A stretch of 58,050 bases of DNA from Oppiella nova. Taxonomy: Eukaryota; Arthropoda; Arachnida; Sarcoptiformes; Oppiidae. The position numbers and the translations under genes are program-made. Where the stretch lies: positions 1 through 58,050 of the forward strand of contig CAJPVJ010000034.1 in NCBI GenBank assembly GCA_905397405.1, given 5' to 3'. Shown in pieces: positions 38,103 through 52,591 of this stretch; the first letter of the stretch is position 1, and each line of letters opens with the position of its first letter. The notes beneath the pieces are model-generated. The model saw nothing but the letters and a program-made list of their open reading frames with translations. It did no database searches and had not been told where the DNA came from.

Positions 38103-41100
38103 GAGGTGGAGAAATAAGACATTTTCATGTAGTTCACCGAAAAATGAATGAAAAACTCGTCGATAACTGTTCCCATACTCTATCACTCATATAATAGAGA
38201 TTATTTTCAAATGAATTTTGTGTAAACAGAATATGGCGGCATATAAAAAATAGCTGACTTTCATATTTCATATATTATTTCATAAAAAAGATTAATATAA
38301 TGGTGTGAATGGGATAGAAGTGGAAAACGTTTTTCAAAAATAAGCCCAAAATTATTTGGTTAAGAATGAGAGCCGACACACATTGAGAATAACGATGCGC
38401 TCAATATATACATCAGAATATAATTTATTGAATGCAAACTATAATCTCTTTTATATTCATTGTTATTCAAGAATAAGGCACAGAATTTGGACTCAATTTA
38501 TGAATCACTTCCACAGAAAAGGTAATATTAATTGTATTTTATCTCTCAATAAGCTCTGAAATGCTGTCATATAAGAAGCAATGCATTGGACAGTAAATTA
38601 GCATTTTTAGGAAAAACAAAAGATTTTGTTTGCATTTAGAAATTCAGTTGTTTTGCTGCAAATAAGATAAGTCTTGTTGTGTTGTCTGACATTTATGATC
38701 AACAAAAATAATATGACAACTGAGACAAAGTCTATTGTATTCCCAAAATGGTATCTTTGACTACAATGGCATCGATAGCGTTATAATAAGAATCGGTTTC
38801 GGATGAGAACAACAGGATTGCAATTCTCTATTCTCCGCAAATCCTATTCTCTTCACTATATTATGTAATTTTATCAATAGTTAGGTCCACATAAACCTTA
38901 TACTACCGGTGCCCTAACAATGTCTGCATACAATAATACCGTTCACTTGATTTTCGATTCATTTTCCAAATGAAAATTCTTTGTATCGCTTTTCGGAATA
39001 TATTTTCTTTACCACAAGAATTCACTCATTTATTCAGTGCTCCCGTAATATACATGAATTGTAATTACAAAATGGCTAACAAGTATTTACTCAAATCTTA
39101 AAATTTTTTGCTAATTCAATATGATATGCAAGAGTGAATACGTGGCTAAAAGTTATATAAAAGAAACAAATATTTGGAAAAGAAAATAAATAAATATTTA
39201 ATTAAATAAGAGAATAAGAAAAAACAAAAATCTATTAATAATTAAGCTATTTATAAAAAAATACGAAAGAATAATATCTAAACCATAAGTATATTCAGTA
39301 TAATTTATATATTTTATTCTCAAAGCCCTACAAATATAAAGAAAGATAACATTTATCAATATATGAGAAAATGTTGAGACAATTCATGAGCTCCGTTAGG
39401 TTTACACAATACGGACGACTGTATTAAACATATCTAAAATGGGTTTCAGTTCTGATGGTTCTGTGCTCTCATCTCATAATTCAAACAAAATGTCATAAAT
39501 TGTGAATCCATTCAATATTTCATTAGTACAACAGATAAATAATGTTCGGAGCCATTTTTGGTGAAAACTTAAAATTCATGGCATGAATTGTTTGAATGCA
39601 TAGAATTTAAATAAATTATAAACTAATTAATGCCTAAAACTTGTACTGACATGACGTGAAATAAGTCATTCAATTGAGAGTCCGGTTGAGTAAAAAGCAT
39701 TGTTTATTGGGATCGCAAACAGTTTCAGAGCACGTATTGCTTCTGATATTTATCTTTCATTCGCTGCTAAAATACAGGACTTAAACACAACCGAAGACCA
39801 AAAACTATTATATTATTCACGTCTTCATAAGTGGAGACAAAACAGAAAAATATATACAAAAATACCAATCGTTTTGATATTAAAGTGGGCTTTCATTGAG
39901 TGGAATCGCTTTAACTGAAAATTAATTCATAGGAGAATAGCATTAAATTATAGACACAATGTATTTCAATTCCTTCACTGAATTAATTAAATGTCTTTCA
40001 ATAAGACTCTGTTTTGTCAGAAGAGATGTTATTTTGATAGTTATCTCCGAATCGTATCGAAACCAAGAATTCATTAAAATTCATTTAAATTGAAATTTGC
40101 AATAAAAGTGCAAAAATATTCATTGCTTGCGATCCGGAATCTAACCGTTTGTGTAAAAATAGATTAAAATATTGTTATTGCATAGAATCGGAATAAATAA
40201 ATCGATTCACTTATTACTGACTTCTTTTGGTCTAAGTTTTTATATTCAAATATTTTAGTGTTAGAGTAAAAGGAGTCTAAAAAAGCTGATTAAAAAAGGA
40301 TTAATTGCAAGAAAAATGAATTAATGAATTGAGTCAACAAATGAACATTTGAGTCAAACATGAAATCGATTGGAAAACAGTTTCTCGTGAACTAAATATT
40401 GACAAAAAAAGACAAATTAAGAAAATTGGGAACAATTTATTGCGTTTAATGTCAAACTGAAGCATTAAATCATTTAAATGGTTTGTCTGTAAGTCTTATG
40501 TCTACGAAACGAATGCTAGAAAAAGAAATTTTAAAAACTTTTTAAAACATAAAAAGCGTTCAATTCCTTGCCATGGATTTCAAATCAAAACTATTTTTTT
40601 TCGGTAAAAACTCAATATTTATTTGAATTTTAATAACAATTCTTCGAGAATGAGTGAAAATGACAAAATTTATTGCATTTTTTGACCAAAACTTTTTGAA
40701 ACGGTTAGAGAGAAGTGAATAAACGGAGCTATAAACGGTATAATGGTTTGGTTTTATGTGTAAAAAAAGTAAATCGATTTGTGTCTTGAGTTGTGAAGAG
40801 ACAAACACTTCCACCGAAATAGTCTCGAAATACAGTTTGAGATATCGATAAACATTACATTCATAGCAATTCATTGAATGTCTTTTGAACACAAATGAAA
40901 TGTCATTTAATATAATATCCATTATATTTGGAGTAAAAACTCAAAGATTCATGAATATAACTAATATTTCATTATTTTATCGGAAATAAAGCAGATCTAA
41001 GAAAAACAAATACTTAAACACATTAATCATAAATACATTTTTGGAGATAACAATCAATTTATGTAGAAAAAAGTGTCTTAAATTATCCATTCATTCAATT

Positions 41101-41861
41101 AAAACTAATTTCCCTAATATTTATCGATTGATAATATATACATATAATATATGTGATAATAATATACGGCATATTAATGGTGTGTACAGTTATACTCGCT
41201 TACGGTATATTAATATTAATAAGTACTTGGCATAAAACATCATATTTTAAATAAAATTTATTTAAATTAGAGACAAAACACTAATTTTTATGTCGATTTC
41301 TATCGAAATAAATTACAAAACAATATTATAAATAATAATTAAATATACTATAAAAACATCTACAGTACACTACAATATCATAACTGTGTGCGAAAAGCCA
41401 TTCATTGCATGGCTTTCACCGTTAAGCTAGCATTTAATCTATACATGGTATAAAATGTATACCTTGAATATTTATAACTTAATGACACATACGAATATAA
41501 TATACAGTCATATAGCACAAAAATGATCTAGCACTAAGTTGGGATGAACTAACTCGAAATAATAGAGATACAAATGTTACAAAAAATGAGATAACATCTG
41601 ATTACCATGGATTGGGCATGGGTTCAAAAATAGGGATTTAAATGTATGACAAATATGTAATAGGGATTAAAGGGATTAGAAATGATTAAGTAATAGGAAA
41701 TAATAAAGTGGTCATCAAATGAATGGTAATATTTGACGAATTGGTGGCAATAGTGGTAACAGTGGTCTGACCTCAACATAAGCGTCGACTGAAGAGGACG
41801 AGTGAAAAGCGATAAGAATGATGACGATAACGGCGTTCATGGGCCACATCGGTGGTGACAT
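24696..41861 (-). CDS. Appl: Amyloid precursor protein-like (APPL) membrane protein
   Basis: Five coding exons on the minus strand: 41861-41772 (signal peptide), 30208-30029, 26813-26136, 25964-25035 and 24971-24696. All junctions are phase 0; ~717 aa. In order: signal peptide 'MNAVIVIILIAFHSSSSVDA'; growth-factor-like domain ('VAILCGHGKYHNQYL', 'EILEYCRKVYP'); copper-binding domain ('NNWCKLGQKKC', 'YRCLEGPFQSDALLVPEHCL', 'FAMLLPCGVGIFSGVEFVCC'); an acidic stretch and poly-Thr; E2 coiled-coil domain (residues ~317-480, 'HTLHHFRHLLNSY'); a membrane helix (~645-667); and the cytoplasmic tail with 'VTPEERH' and 'GYENPTYKYFE', the endocytosis and PTB-binding motif. APP family proteins act in neuronal adhesion and axonal transport. 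No Kunitz domain and no Abeta-like sequence is seen. Exon 1 is least certain: Met at 41861, 41849 or 41840 could start. Confidence 0.9.
26814..30028 (-). other. 3.2-kb intron 2 of the APP-like gene
   Basis: AT-rich intron between '...EYCRK' and 'VYPKED...'. It contains a perfect 20-bp tandem duplication at 29528-29567 and a 66-codon plus-strand frame at 27905-28105 beginning 'MNDKEVKGPTAGRLYV', whose first half is less AT-rich than its surroundings but has no domain I recognise. No exon of the APP-like gene is missing from the reading, since the junction is phase 0 and matches the family. Confidence 0.7.
29528..29567. repeat. Perfect 20-bp tandem duplication
   Basis: The unit AATGCCTTTCCAGAGGTTGT occurs twice with no mismatch in intron 2 of the APP-like gene. 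Confidence 0.95.
31521..31544. repeat. (CT)n microsatellite
   Basis: Twelve uninterrupted TC units in intron 1 of the APP-like gene. Confidence 0.95.
38071..38098. repeat. (CT)n microsatellite
   Basis: Fourteen uninterrupted CT units in intron 1 of the APP-like gene. Confidence 0.95.
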
Positions 41862-42590
41862 AGTAGCTGATCCGTGGATTACAATCAATGAGTTCTCGCG
41901 TTGAGTGAAATGTGTTGAGATAACAGACCAAAAAATGGCCGTCCGATGAGGTCTTGTCGCTCACCCACACTATCTATGACTGAGATATGACGAAAAGTAT
42001 TGTATGTGTTGTGAAAAACAGTAAAACCAATGGTTATAGCAATGGAGACATAGAGGGAGAGCACAGACAGGCTATAGAATGGCATCAAATGTATTGCATT
42101 CGCAAAGTGAGGGCTCTCTGAGAGCAGAGAGAGAGCGCACGGGAGAGCTATTGGAGAGACCTGTGAGAGGGATGGGAGAGAAGGTCGCAAACACTCACAG
42201 CTAATCATCCAATCGCTCGCAAATGTTCCACTAATGGTCTCCCAGTGCCAGAAGGCATACCATTTCTGGTGGATTCGCTTCATGAGAGGGCGTCATCTCG
42301 AAGACTAATACACAAGTATTGCATCGATTCCAAAGCATTCATCCACTCAGTCGTCGCAAACCAAAGACAAAATCGATTCTTCTTTTCATGCAATCATAAA
42401 AAGTTTGACTAAAAATAGATTTCTTTTCTGCGAATGTGTTTGTCGTGAACAACAACCAAACGACTACTCGTTGTATGTATCGATCATATCATCAAATAAT
42501 TAAAAAACTTTTTTATTACACTTTTTCAGACATAAAAAGCTGTTATCAAACACTTTCAGAGGCTTTGAAATCGAAAAAATAGAAAATAAA
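41862..42590. promoter_or_regulatory. GA-rich region upstream of the APP-like first exon
   Basis: Region between the proposed start of the APP-like gene and the 3' end of Rpt3 (same strand). 42100-42190 is unusually rich in GAGAG and CTCTC motifs and less AT-rich than its surroundings, as expected for a promoter or 5' UTR of the APP-like gene with GAGA-type elements. A candidate Rpt3 polyadenylation signal lies at 42512-42517. The regulatory role is inference from position and base composition. Confidence 0.4.
42512..42517 (-). terminator. Candidate polyadenylation signal of Rpt3
   Basis: AATAAA on the minus strand about 75 bases past the Rpt3 stop codon. Confidence 0.55.
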
Positions 42591-44198
<1,608 letters not shown>

Positions 44199-45945
44199 AT
44201 GGCCACTCAAGCGGTGGTCGTATTAGGCGGAGGAATAAGTGGTCTTTCGTGCGCTTATTATCTGCAAAAGTTTTGTCGCCATTTGACGGCCTTTCAGAAG
44301 ATTATTGTTTTGGAGAGCAGTTCCCATTTGGGCGGTTGGCTTAAGACATGCGAACTCGATGACGGTGTGAAGCATGAATTAGGACCAAGGACATTGCGAT
44401 CGGCCACTAACCAGGGATACAATGCACTCACTCTCGTAGGAATCACTCTATTCTGCCATTGAATCGATTTGTTTGAGAAAAAAGTTTTCTAAGTTTTGTC
44501 CAAATGATAGGCCGAAGACATTGGTCTGACGGATGAGATCTTAGCGACGACTTCTAAGTCAAATGTTGTCAAAAAGAGGTTCATTTTAGTGGACAATGAA
44601 TTGGTAGCACTTCCCACGAAACTCATAGACTTATTCCGAAAACGGAAACCTTTTTCGAAACGATTGATATCTTATGTGATAAAAGACTTAAAGACACCGA
44701 AACTGGATTTAAGTCAATATGAAGACGATATCAGTGTTTATGATTTCGCTGAATACCGCGTGGGCTCAGAGGTCGCCAATTACTTCTTCGACCCCTTATG
44801 CAGAGGAATAACTGCCGGAAACTCCAAGAAGTTGTCTATTATGTCATTATTCCCTCAGTTGCTTCGCGCCGAACAAGAGTCCGGATCTTTTATTATGGGA
44901 TCAGTTCTCAACACTTCCAGAGACAGCACTCAGATGTACGCGAGTCCTCTCGTTAACAAAGCGATGGCTAACCATTGGAGTACTTATACCTTCAGGGGTG
45001 GCCTTCAAGCCCTTCCTAATCGGTTGTGCGACCATATGTTATCACTGAAAGGAAGTCCTATTGAGATATATAACAACTCAACTGTCAATACAATTAAGTT
45101 TAACGAGACCTCAAAGTCATCTGTAATTACGATAACGACTCCCGAAGATAATAACATCGAAATAGAAGCGCAACATATCTTCTCATCGCTTCCGGCGTAC
45201 AGTTTAGCCAAAGTTTTACCCAAAGATTACAGCGATTTGTCTGAAGCCCTAAATGCCATAAAGACTGTGAATATGGCTGTCGTTAATCTCGAATTTAAAG
45301 GCAAAGTAATGGCCGACGACTCCGGCTTTGGATTTCTGGTGCCGTCCTGTGAAGACTCCAAGATATTGGGAATTGTCTTCGACTCATGTGTCACTCCAGA
45401 GTTCAATGCCGGACACGACATCACAAGACTTACGGTTGGAACCGATTCTCATAATTAATAGCAAATTTTATTTATGATAATTGTTTGACTTTCAGGTAAT
45501 GATTGGCGGCGAATGGTTTGAAGAGATTTTGGGTGATGTGGACACTGTTGACGAGCAAACAGTTCTTAACATTGCCTTAGAATCTGTTCGTTTGTATCTC
45601 AAAATAGACTCGAAACCCATTCGACATATTGTTACCATAAATCGGGTATATTTTAGACTGATTTGGGATTTGTTGGCATTATGTAAATTATTTTGTTATT
45701 GTCTGCAGAACTGTATTCCTCAATACCATTTGGGACATCAACAAAGAATTCAAAGAATTGATGAATTAACTAAGAAGTATTCAATGAATATGACATTAAT
45801 CGGCGCCTCCTATCAGGGCTTCAGTGTTCCCGACTGTATATACAACTCAAAGTTGGCGGCAGAAAGTTATTCCAATGCCATCAAAGGTGTCACTTCTCAA
45901 CCACAACCAGAACCTAGTCTTGAAAGGAATCAATTGAAGCAATGA
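44199..45945 (+). CDS. PPOX: Protoporphyrinogen oxidase (heme synthesis)
   Basis: Four exons: 44199-44435, 44511-45434, 45496-45645 and 45709-45945, all joined in phase 0, giving 515 aa from 'MATQAVVVLGGG'. The FAD-binding motif is 'VVVLGGGISGLSCAYYL' followed by 'ESSSHLGGWLKT' and 'HELGPRTLR'. Further family blocks are 'VGSEVANYFFDPLCRGITAG', 'LFPQLLRAEQ', 'YTFRGGLQALPNRL', 'NCIPQYHLGHQQRI' and 'LIGASYQGFSVPDCI'. It oxidises protoporphyrinogen IX to protoporphyrin IX with O2 on the inner mitochondrial membrane, the penultimate step of heme synthesis. The frame is open upstream; a Met at 44085 would add 38 residues that are Arg-rich and could be a mitochondrial presequence. A donor of weak consensus (ACG|gttgga) ends exon 2. 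AATAAA at 45980-45985. Confidence 0.95.
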
Positions 45946-45979
45946 TTAATTCAGTGATTAATAGGATTATGTTTATATG

Positions 45980-45985
45980 AATAAA
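45980..45985 (+). terminator. Candidate polyadenylation signal of PPOX
   Basis: AATAAA 35 bases past the PPOX stop codon. Confidence 0.55.
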
Positions 45986-48900
45986 ATCGATTACTTATGA
46001 ATGCTAGCAAATTAATCAATATACTATTTATGAATTTAGACCTGTAAATCTTTCAATGTTTATAATTTTATATACCCGTAAGTAGTGTATACTATACACT
46101 GTATAGTTTAGAACTTAGGTACAATAACTTTAAATACGAAATAATATAGATGTCTCAATTTGTAACTCAAATTATATTATAGTTTTATTTATAAATTTAT
46201 AAATTTTGTATTTAATTTGGAATCAATGATTTGATTAGTTTTTTTGCTCAATAAAAAGTTATCTACCTGTACAACATTTGAATATAATGCTTTGATGGAA
46301 CTCGCACAATACTTCTCAAAAGTAATTTATAAATAAAATCTTATACGGAAATCAAATGTAATTTTAAAAAATAAAATATACATTTATATAATTAAATCAA
46401 GATACGAAGGGATTATTTGAAATAAACTTTATAGCTAAGTTTCTAAATTTAATTGTAGAAATAATCTTTTTCTAGGTTTAGATATCAAAATATGTTCATG
46501 ATTTTAAACTATAATCTTTTATAACTTTTTTACTATGAGAAAATTATAGCACGATATACTACTTTGTGTTTATGGGATAGATAATGAACTTTCAATTAAG
46601 TTTATGTGAATATAATGACCGCTAGTTTAATATTTTTCAATTAATGGTCTCTATTATGTGAAATTGCTTTCAAATGAAAGAAATATCAATTTTGGCGAAT
46701 AATAGAGAAAATAATAAAATATTAAAGAAATTGTGTGAAAGAAGAAGATCTGAAGAACTCTTTACTCATTTTGGACTCGAAATGAAAGACTGAGTGAATG
46801 GTTGTGTAAGAACTGGTCTTTTGTGTGAGCGGCTGGTCGTGACCGACAGGACTGTCTGTAGAGTAATATAAGTGCTATCAAAATGTTTATTACACTCCAC
46901 TCGCTCTCTGAGAGCATAACTTTTTATTAGTTCTGGAAAATAGTTTTATTTAAACAATTTTTACTCATAACGTAAGTATTGCTCGAAATTGTTTAGTATA
47001 TTATAAGCAAAGTATAACTTTTTCTGAGAGAAATATTTGAGTGAATTATTTATGAGATATTTTGTTGTGTGTGGAGAAGGGAGAGAGAAAAATGAAATGA
47101 AATTCATTTATACTTTCCATTAAGTTTGATAATTCAGTCATTTATATTCGGGCTCTAATTCTAAAGATTAAAATCTATGAAAAATAAGACAATTTATTAA
47201 AGAAATTACTTTTGGCTCTCAGTTTCATAAATCTAATTAAAAGACAAATTATATCACTTATGTATTAAACGATATCTATTTAACGCTTAATATTTTTTAG
47301 ATAAGTTTTATTCGCGGTCCTAAAACTGCACTTAAATAGCCGTTTAAAATAAAGTTTTCAAATAAAGACAGTCCTTGAATGGCATGAAATTATTGGCAAT
47401 ACATTTGAATAGGCTATACATTAGTAGACCATCAGTGAAATGACCAAGACATTAGTGAAATGACTTGAAATATGGTGTTAAGAGAGTGTCATATTGTGAG
47501 CGACTTTGTTAGGGATGAGGCGTTCAAATAAAGCCACAAAGACGTGTATTAATACAAATGAATTTCATTAATAAACTGCCAAAATATTGGCTGAACTGTT
47601 CACTTCTCAAAGGCTGGACTCAATGATAGTCATTGTATTGTATTGTTTAAGACTTAGAGAAGACTACAATAATAATGAGAACGAAGTGAACTGAAGGGAA
47701 CTGTAGGGAGTCTTTAGGGGCACTCATATACGCTATACTAAACTTACTTTCTCTTTCCTCTACAACAGTAATGATTAATGTTTTAAAAACTTTCAAAACA
47801 TTAATTCCTACCAAAAGTAGCTTCAATTCCTATGAACCGGACCTCAGATAAGCTCTGCTCATAGTATAGCTATTATTGAGAATTTAATATTTCGTTTGGA
47901 AGTAAAATATGATATAAAATGAACTTTTCTTTTAATGAGAAAATAATTTGATTTTCATTCTAATAATGTCAAGTCTATGATCATCAATGCCGACACTTAT
48001 CGTATAATTTCAATATACTGTAAAAATAAGTATCTAGCTAATTAATTGAAATGAAATATTTTCGTCCTCTATGTTTATAGAAAATGGTTTCACACCAATT
48101 CTCGTAAATTTATTAGTTTACAAATGGTTTGCGTTAAATGTAGGGAAACAAATCATTGAAATGGTAAACGGTTTTGTAATGACTACTTAAACATCAAATA
48201 CTGTATACTTCTAGTGAACTCGTTATATCTGTCAAAAAGCTTATGTCATGTCATTTCAATGATAAATAATTAATACATAAAATCTTTGGTTTTAAACTTT
48301 AAAGTAATTTTTGCAAAACTAATTTTTTCGAAAAAAACTCAAAATTTTGTTCTCAAAGGTATTCATTATTAAATAGTTAGCGATAATTAGTGTCAATTTA
48401 TTTTCAATTCCAGTCATTCTTCTGGTATTAATAAAACAATAAAAGTCTAGAATTTAGAGCCAAATAACGCTATAAAAGCTTTTGACTCGAGATTTGAATT
48501 TCAAGCATTGATTTATTGCGAGAATTTCCATAGAAATGGACTTTTTTACTGTATTTGTCTCTAACATAACAGGTCTTATTGTTTGCCAATCATTATCGAT
48601 AGCCAGACATTAGTGGAAGTGGATGTTAGTGAAAGGATCGGAATGTTCGCTTTCGACGTAATATAAACTTTACAATTGTGACAAACATTAAAAATGATAG
48701 CACTTACCGGTGCTCTCATACTGTAAATCGATTTAAACTTTCTTTCCAACAAATCTAATAAAACGGTTGACTATAACGCGCTCTAAAGGCCGTCCGAACG
48801 ACTCCTCCTTTAAGACACTTTGCAGTCGAGAGAAAAAGCAACAAAAACTTGGGATGAGTTCTGCTTTACTTAAAACCCATTTCCACTCTCTTTCCCATAA

Positions 48901-49180
48901 TTGCAGACAAACAGAAATAAGAGACTAAGTTGTCATTTGCTGGTAAAACGCTTTTCAAATGTCTTTTTTGACATTAATTAAAATTCTGTCCATAAATCAT
49001 ATCTAAGAAGTCGTTATTAATATGACTTTCAAACTCTTATTTCGACTTTAAATTTATGATTCAATACCGACTAATACTATAAAATTATATCACATCTAGT
49101 GAATAATTAAAGTCTTTAAGTATTTGCCGAAACTCTAAATTTAAGGATTAGCTAAAATAAATAAAACTTACAAATTTGTG

Positions 49181-49198
49181 CTCTCTCTCTCTCTCTCT

Positions 49199-49243
<45 letters not shown>
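49181..49243. repeat. (CT)n microsatellite
   Basis: 63 bases of nearly pure CT with two TTT interruptions, the longest microsatellite in the window, located about 245 bases past the Ihog-like stop codon and possibly inside its 3' UTR. Confidence 0.95.
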
Positions 49244-49246
<3 letters not shown>

Positions 49247-49487
49247 CATTAAGATATACTTCAAATAAAAAATAATATTTAAGTTAATAATAATTTAAAT
49301 GTTATTTTAATAATTAAAAATGTCTGACAAGAGATTCTTTCTAATTATATAATTATATTACAAAAATGTTTCGAAATGAAATACAAATTCATATAATTTA
49401 AAATTTGATTCTTAAATAACTTTTATCAAAAAATTATGTACACATAAACATTAATTGTTTGAAAGTCCGAGTGATAAGTGATGATCA

Positions 49488-52400
49488 TTAGCACGAACTT
49501 TGCATTATCACAAGAGTCCCATTTGTGGCCGCGTTTTGCATACCATTACACTTAGTGGTCGTGATTATGGAGTCGCTGTTATCCTTATCGGAGGCGTTCA
49601 GTAGATCTGTCCGACTGCGACGCTTCCTCTCGAGCGTACCGTTGAGTCGCGTGAAACTGGAGCTATGGTTGTGGTGATTGAGACGCGAATTGCTGTGACT
49701 CAGCGTCGAGTTGGGGTAGTGTTCGTCCACTCGCTTCCCTTTCCTCCTCTCCAGAGTATTCAACGAAAGGGGGGTTTCGTTCACATTATTATTGGCCGCC
49801 AACTGGTGCTGAGATACACTCTTCGACCGAAAGCTGCCATTCATTGTGTTGGAGTGGTTTCGGTTGAGAGTTGAGCTGCCGTTTGATATCTCGCAGAATG
49901 GGTTCACTCTAATACTGATGGGATGCGGGTATTCGCTGTCCATTCTGTCCATTAGAGTGGATCGCGAGAGATAGCCGTTAGAGGCGGCGGCCATCAGTGT
50001 GTTGGAGATGTGACCATTAGATCTGTGATGAGTGAAGATGTTGTGATTGCTGTGACTAAACATATGGTTGTGATTGTGATTGTTTGCGCCGGCCTTCGGG
50101 TGCTTCTCTTTGGGCAGTTTGCCGGCCGTCCCATTGGATCGCGGGGTCTGTTGTTTGGTGCGCACGACACATAAAACTATACAAACGACAAACACGAGGA
50201 CGAGTGCACCAGAAGTGATAAAAATGACAGTATATAATGTCTTGTCTTTGTCGCCTTTGACGGGACCGATACCGCCGTTGATATTGTTCTCGTTGTGGTC
50301 TTTCTTGTGTCCCTTATCTTTGGTGATCTCAGGACTCGGTTGAGTCTTAACCATAAATATATTAGAAAAGTCCGAAGTGCCGGCGACGTTGAAACACTGC
50401 ATCTTAATGTCATACGACGTGTCCGGCAGTAAATGAGTAATAATATGAGATCTGGTGTTAGCGCCCATTGCGGCCACTTTAAGATAATCGCCGGCAGACA
50501 CAGTGGTCCGGTAGTAGATGAAGAAACCCTCGATGGTCACTGAGTCGATGTCATAGTAATCCCATTTCATAGTAATAGCTGATGGACTGACAGCTTCGGC
50601 GTTAGTAATGACGGGACCATTGATTGGTTTCTTCGTCGGCGGGTCTTTAAAAAGAGTGAATTTAATGGAATTCGGACCCAATTTGTTGTCATTGTTTGAA
50701 TAGACGGCTGCGATTCGGAACCGGTATTTGGATCCAGTGTTGAGTCCATTGACGGCATACGAGTGGATATGAGGGGCGATGTCGTCGTCCACTGTACTCC
50801 AATCGCTCCCTTTGGCCGCCATTTCCCTGTACTGGACCTTAAAGAAGAGGATCGGGAGGCCATCGTTTGCGGGCACATCCCAGCGAACCATCACTGAGTC
50901 CTCGCTGAGTCGGGTCACCTCAGGTCTGGTCGGCGGAACCATTTTGACGCCTTTGTTCTTATTGTTTCGCCGACTATTAGGATTGGGAAGTCTATTGAAA
51001 AGGTCCTCCTCCTCATCAATGAGTTCAGTGTCGGCGCTGTTCTCAATCGGATCCGATTCGTCCTCATTCTCGTTGATCACCACTTCCTTTACGTTTTGAT
51101 TAGAATCGGTTTGACTTTGAGTTAACGACAGGACGTTCACAACAGTTGTCGCATAAGAAGATCCCAACTCATTGGTGGCGAAGCACTGATACATTCCTGA
51201 ATGCAACTCATGGTTGGCGTTCACTATCGACAACTTTGATCCATCGGTTCCTTTGATGACAATTCCATTCTTATTGGATATTTCGGGTGTAATCTGAACG
51301 CCATTGTGGAACCAATCGACCACTGGTTTAGGCTTTCCTTTGGTACTGCATTCCAAGACAATCTCCTGTCCCTCCATCACCTCTTTCTCTTCAATTGAGG
51401 TCTTCCTCACGAATTGAGGTATTTCTTGGATTTCGAGGACTGAACTCATGAAAGGAGAGTTTGGCGACCCGTTAGACGCCGTACAGACATACGTGCCGTC
51501 GTCCCCGCGCCTCACGTTTACGAGTATTAGGTTTCCGGCGTCCGTAATGGTCCGCGATTTAGGCAGATGTCCGTCCAGTCTCTTCCACGTGATGGTGGGT
51601 GTGGGAGAGCCGGAGGCCGAGCACTCGAACGTCACATTACTGCCCGTAACGGCACTGACATGTGGTTTAGGACCGACCGAAAACTTGACAGAATGCGAGT
51701 TATGGTTGCGATGGGAGTGATGGTGATTGTGGGGGTTGTTGTGGTTGTGGTGGTGTCGCGACTGTCTGGTGACCGACAGCTCCACGAAATGTATGGCATG
51801 TGTTCGTTGTCCCAGATATGGGTTGTGAGCGACACATCTGTAGGCACCGGCGTCTGAGTCGCGAACATTCAATATTTGCAAATCTCCGGAAGGCATCAAA
51901 CGATACCTCTCTGTCAGCAAACAAAACATATTTAAATAAATATCATTCAAACAAATAATCTCTTCATTGCTTTACCTCTGGTTCTGTCGATGAGAGTGCC
52001 GTTGACGAGGAATTCGGTGACAGCGTTGGGGACACTATAGGGGGGGTCGCAGGGGATGACAGCTGTGTTGCCGGCGATGGACACGACACTGACATTGTGT
52101 TTGTGAGGGAAGGGCCTAAGCTCTGCTAATATGAGTTTAGCGGTACGACTAATGATGGCCCGACTCTTGTGCTGTGCTATACACTGGAACTCTCCTCCAG
52201 AGAACAGTTGTGTTAAATGTATGGAATCATTGGCTAAAGAATTACTAGAATTATAGCTATTTTTAGGCATTTTTGGCAGTTTTAGGACAAGTTTGTGGCG
52301 TAAGATCTTGAGGGCCGGTGAAGAACTTGGATACACAGGCACTCCACCATTAATCCATCGGATCTCAGCACTGGCTGGCGATGCCGTGCACTTGAAGACA

Positions 52401-52591
52401 GCCCGTCCACCATCGGGAGCGACCAGTTGTGATGTGGGCTCAGTTAGGAACTCCAGGTGCGGTTCCACATGTCGTTTGTCTGCTTTGGTTAGTCTCACAA
52501 AAGTGGACACAAATAGTAGTATGAAATACGATAAGATTAGAGAGTATGTGAATACTCTATGAGTGGTATGTGTGGTGATAGGGATAACCAT
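49488..52591 (-). CDS. Ihog/Boi/CDON-like Hedgehog co-receptor
   Basis: Two exons on the minus strand, 52591-51976 and 51910-49488, with a 65-base intron at phase 1; 1012 aa. A signal peptide ('FTYSLILSYFILLFVSTFV') is followed by four Ig domains (Cys/Trp patterns at residues ~45-145, ~150-250, ~286-367 and ~370-466), an acidic linker, two fibronectin type III domains (~530-627 and ~635-730), one membrane helix ('TLYTVIFITSGALVLVFVV', ~764-788) and a ~224-residue cytoplasmic tail rich in N, S and H. The 4 Ig + 2 FN3 + helix order matches Drosophila Ihog and Boi (vertebrate CDON/BOC have 4-5 Ig and 3 FN3), which bind Hedgehog through FN3 and heparin. 'YRLMPSGDLQILNVRDSDAG' resembles BOC Ig repeats. 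Odd: a His/Asn-rich insert between Ig2 and Ig3 (~258-278). Other Ig/FN3 receptors are possible but fit the order less well. Confidence 0.87.

Larger units (their letters stand above)
30209..41771 (-). other. 11.6-kb intron 1 of the APP-like gene
   Basis: The longest non-coding tract in the window, separating the signal-peptide exon from the first extracellular domain. It is AT-rich throughout, with (CT)n tracts at 31521-31544 and 38071-38098 and three copies of an ACTACYGGYGC-type motif (35019, 35039 and 38902). Short frames (for example 40560-40922 minus, 39700-39918 plus, 30768-30971 minus) have no recognised domain. No nested gene is supported. Long first introns often hold enhancers of developmental or neural genes; that role here is inference. 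Confidence 0.65.
45946..49487. other. 3.5-kb AT-rich region between PPOX and the Ihog-like gene
   Basis: Tail-to-tail intergenic region with no coding frame of interest. It holds the PPOX polyadenylation candidate, a small direct repeat (ATYAGTGAAATGAC twice, 47431-47464), one CTTACCGGTGCTCT motif (48703-48716) and a long (CT)n tract at 49181-49243. The right part may be 3' UTR of the Ihog-like gene. Confidence 0.5.

Noticed and set aside
40560-40922. 120-codon minus-strand frame in the APP-like intron 1
   Set aside because: Composition is that of translated AT-rich DNA (rich in I, N, K, F, Y), no domain is visible, and it lies inside a long intron.
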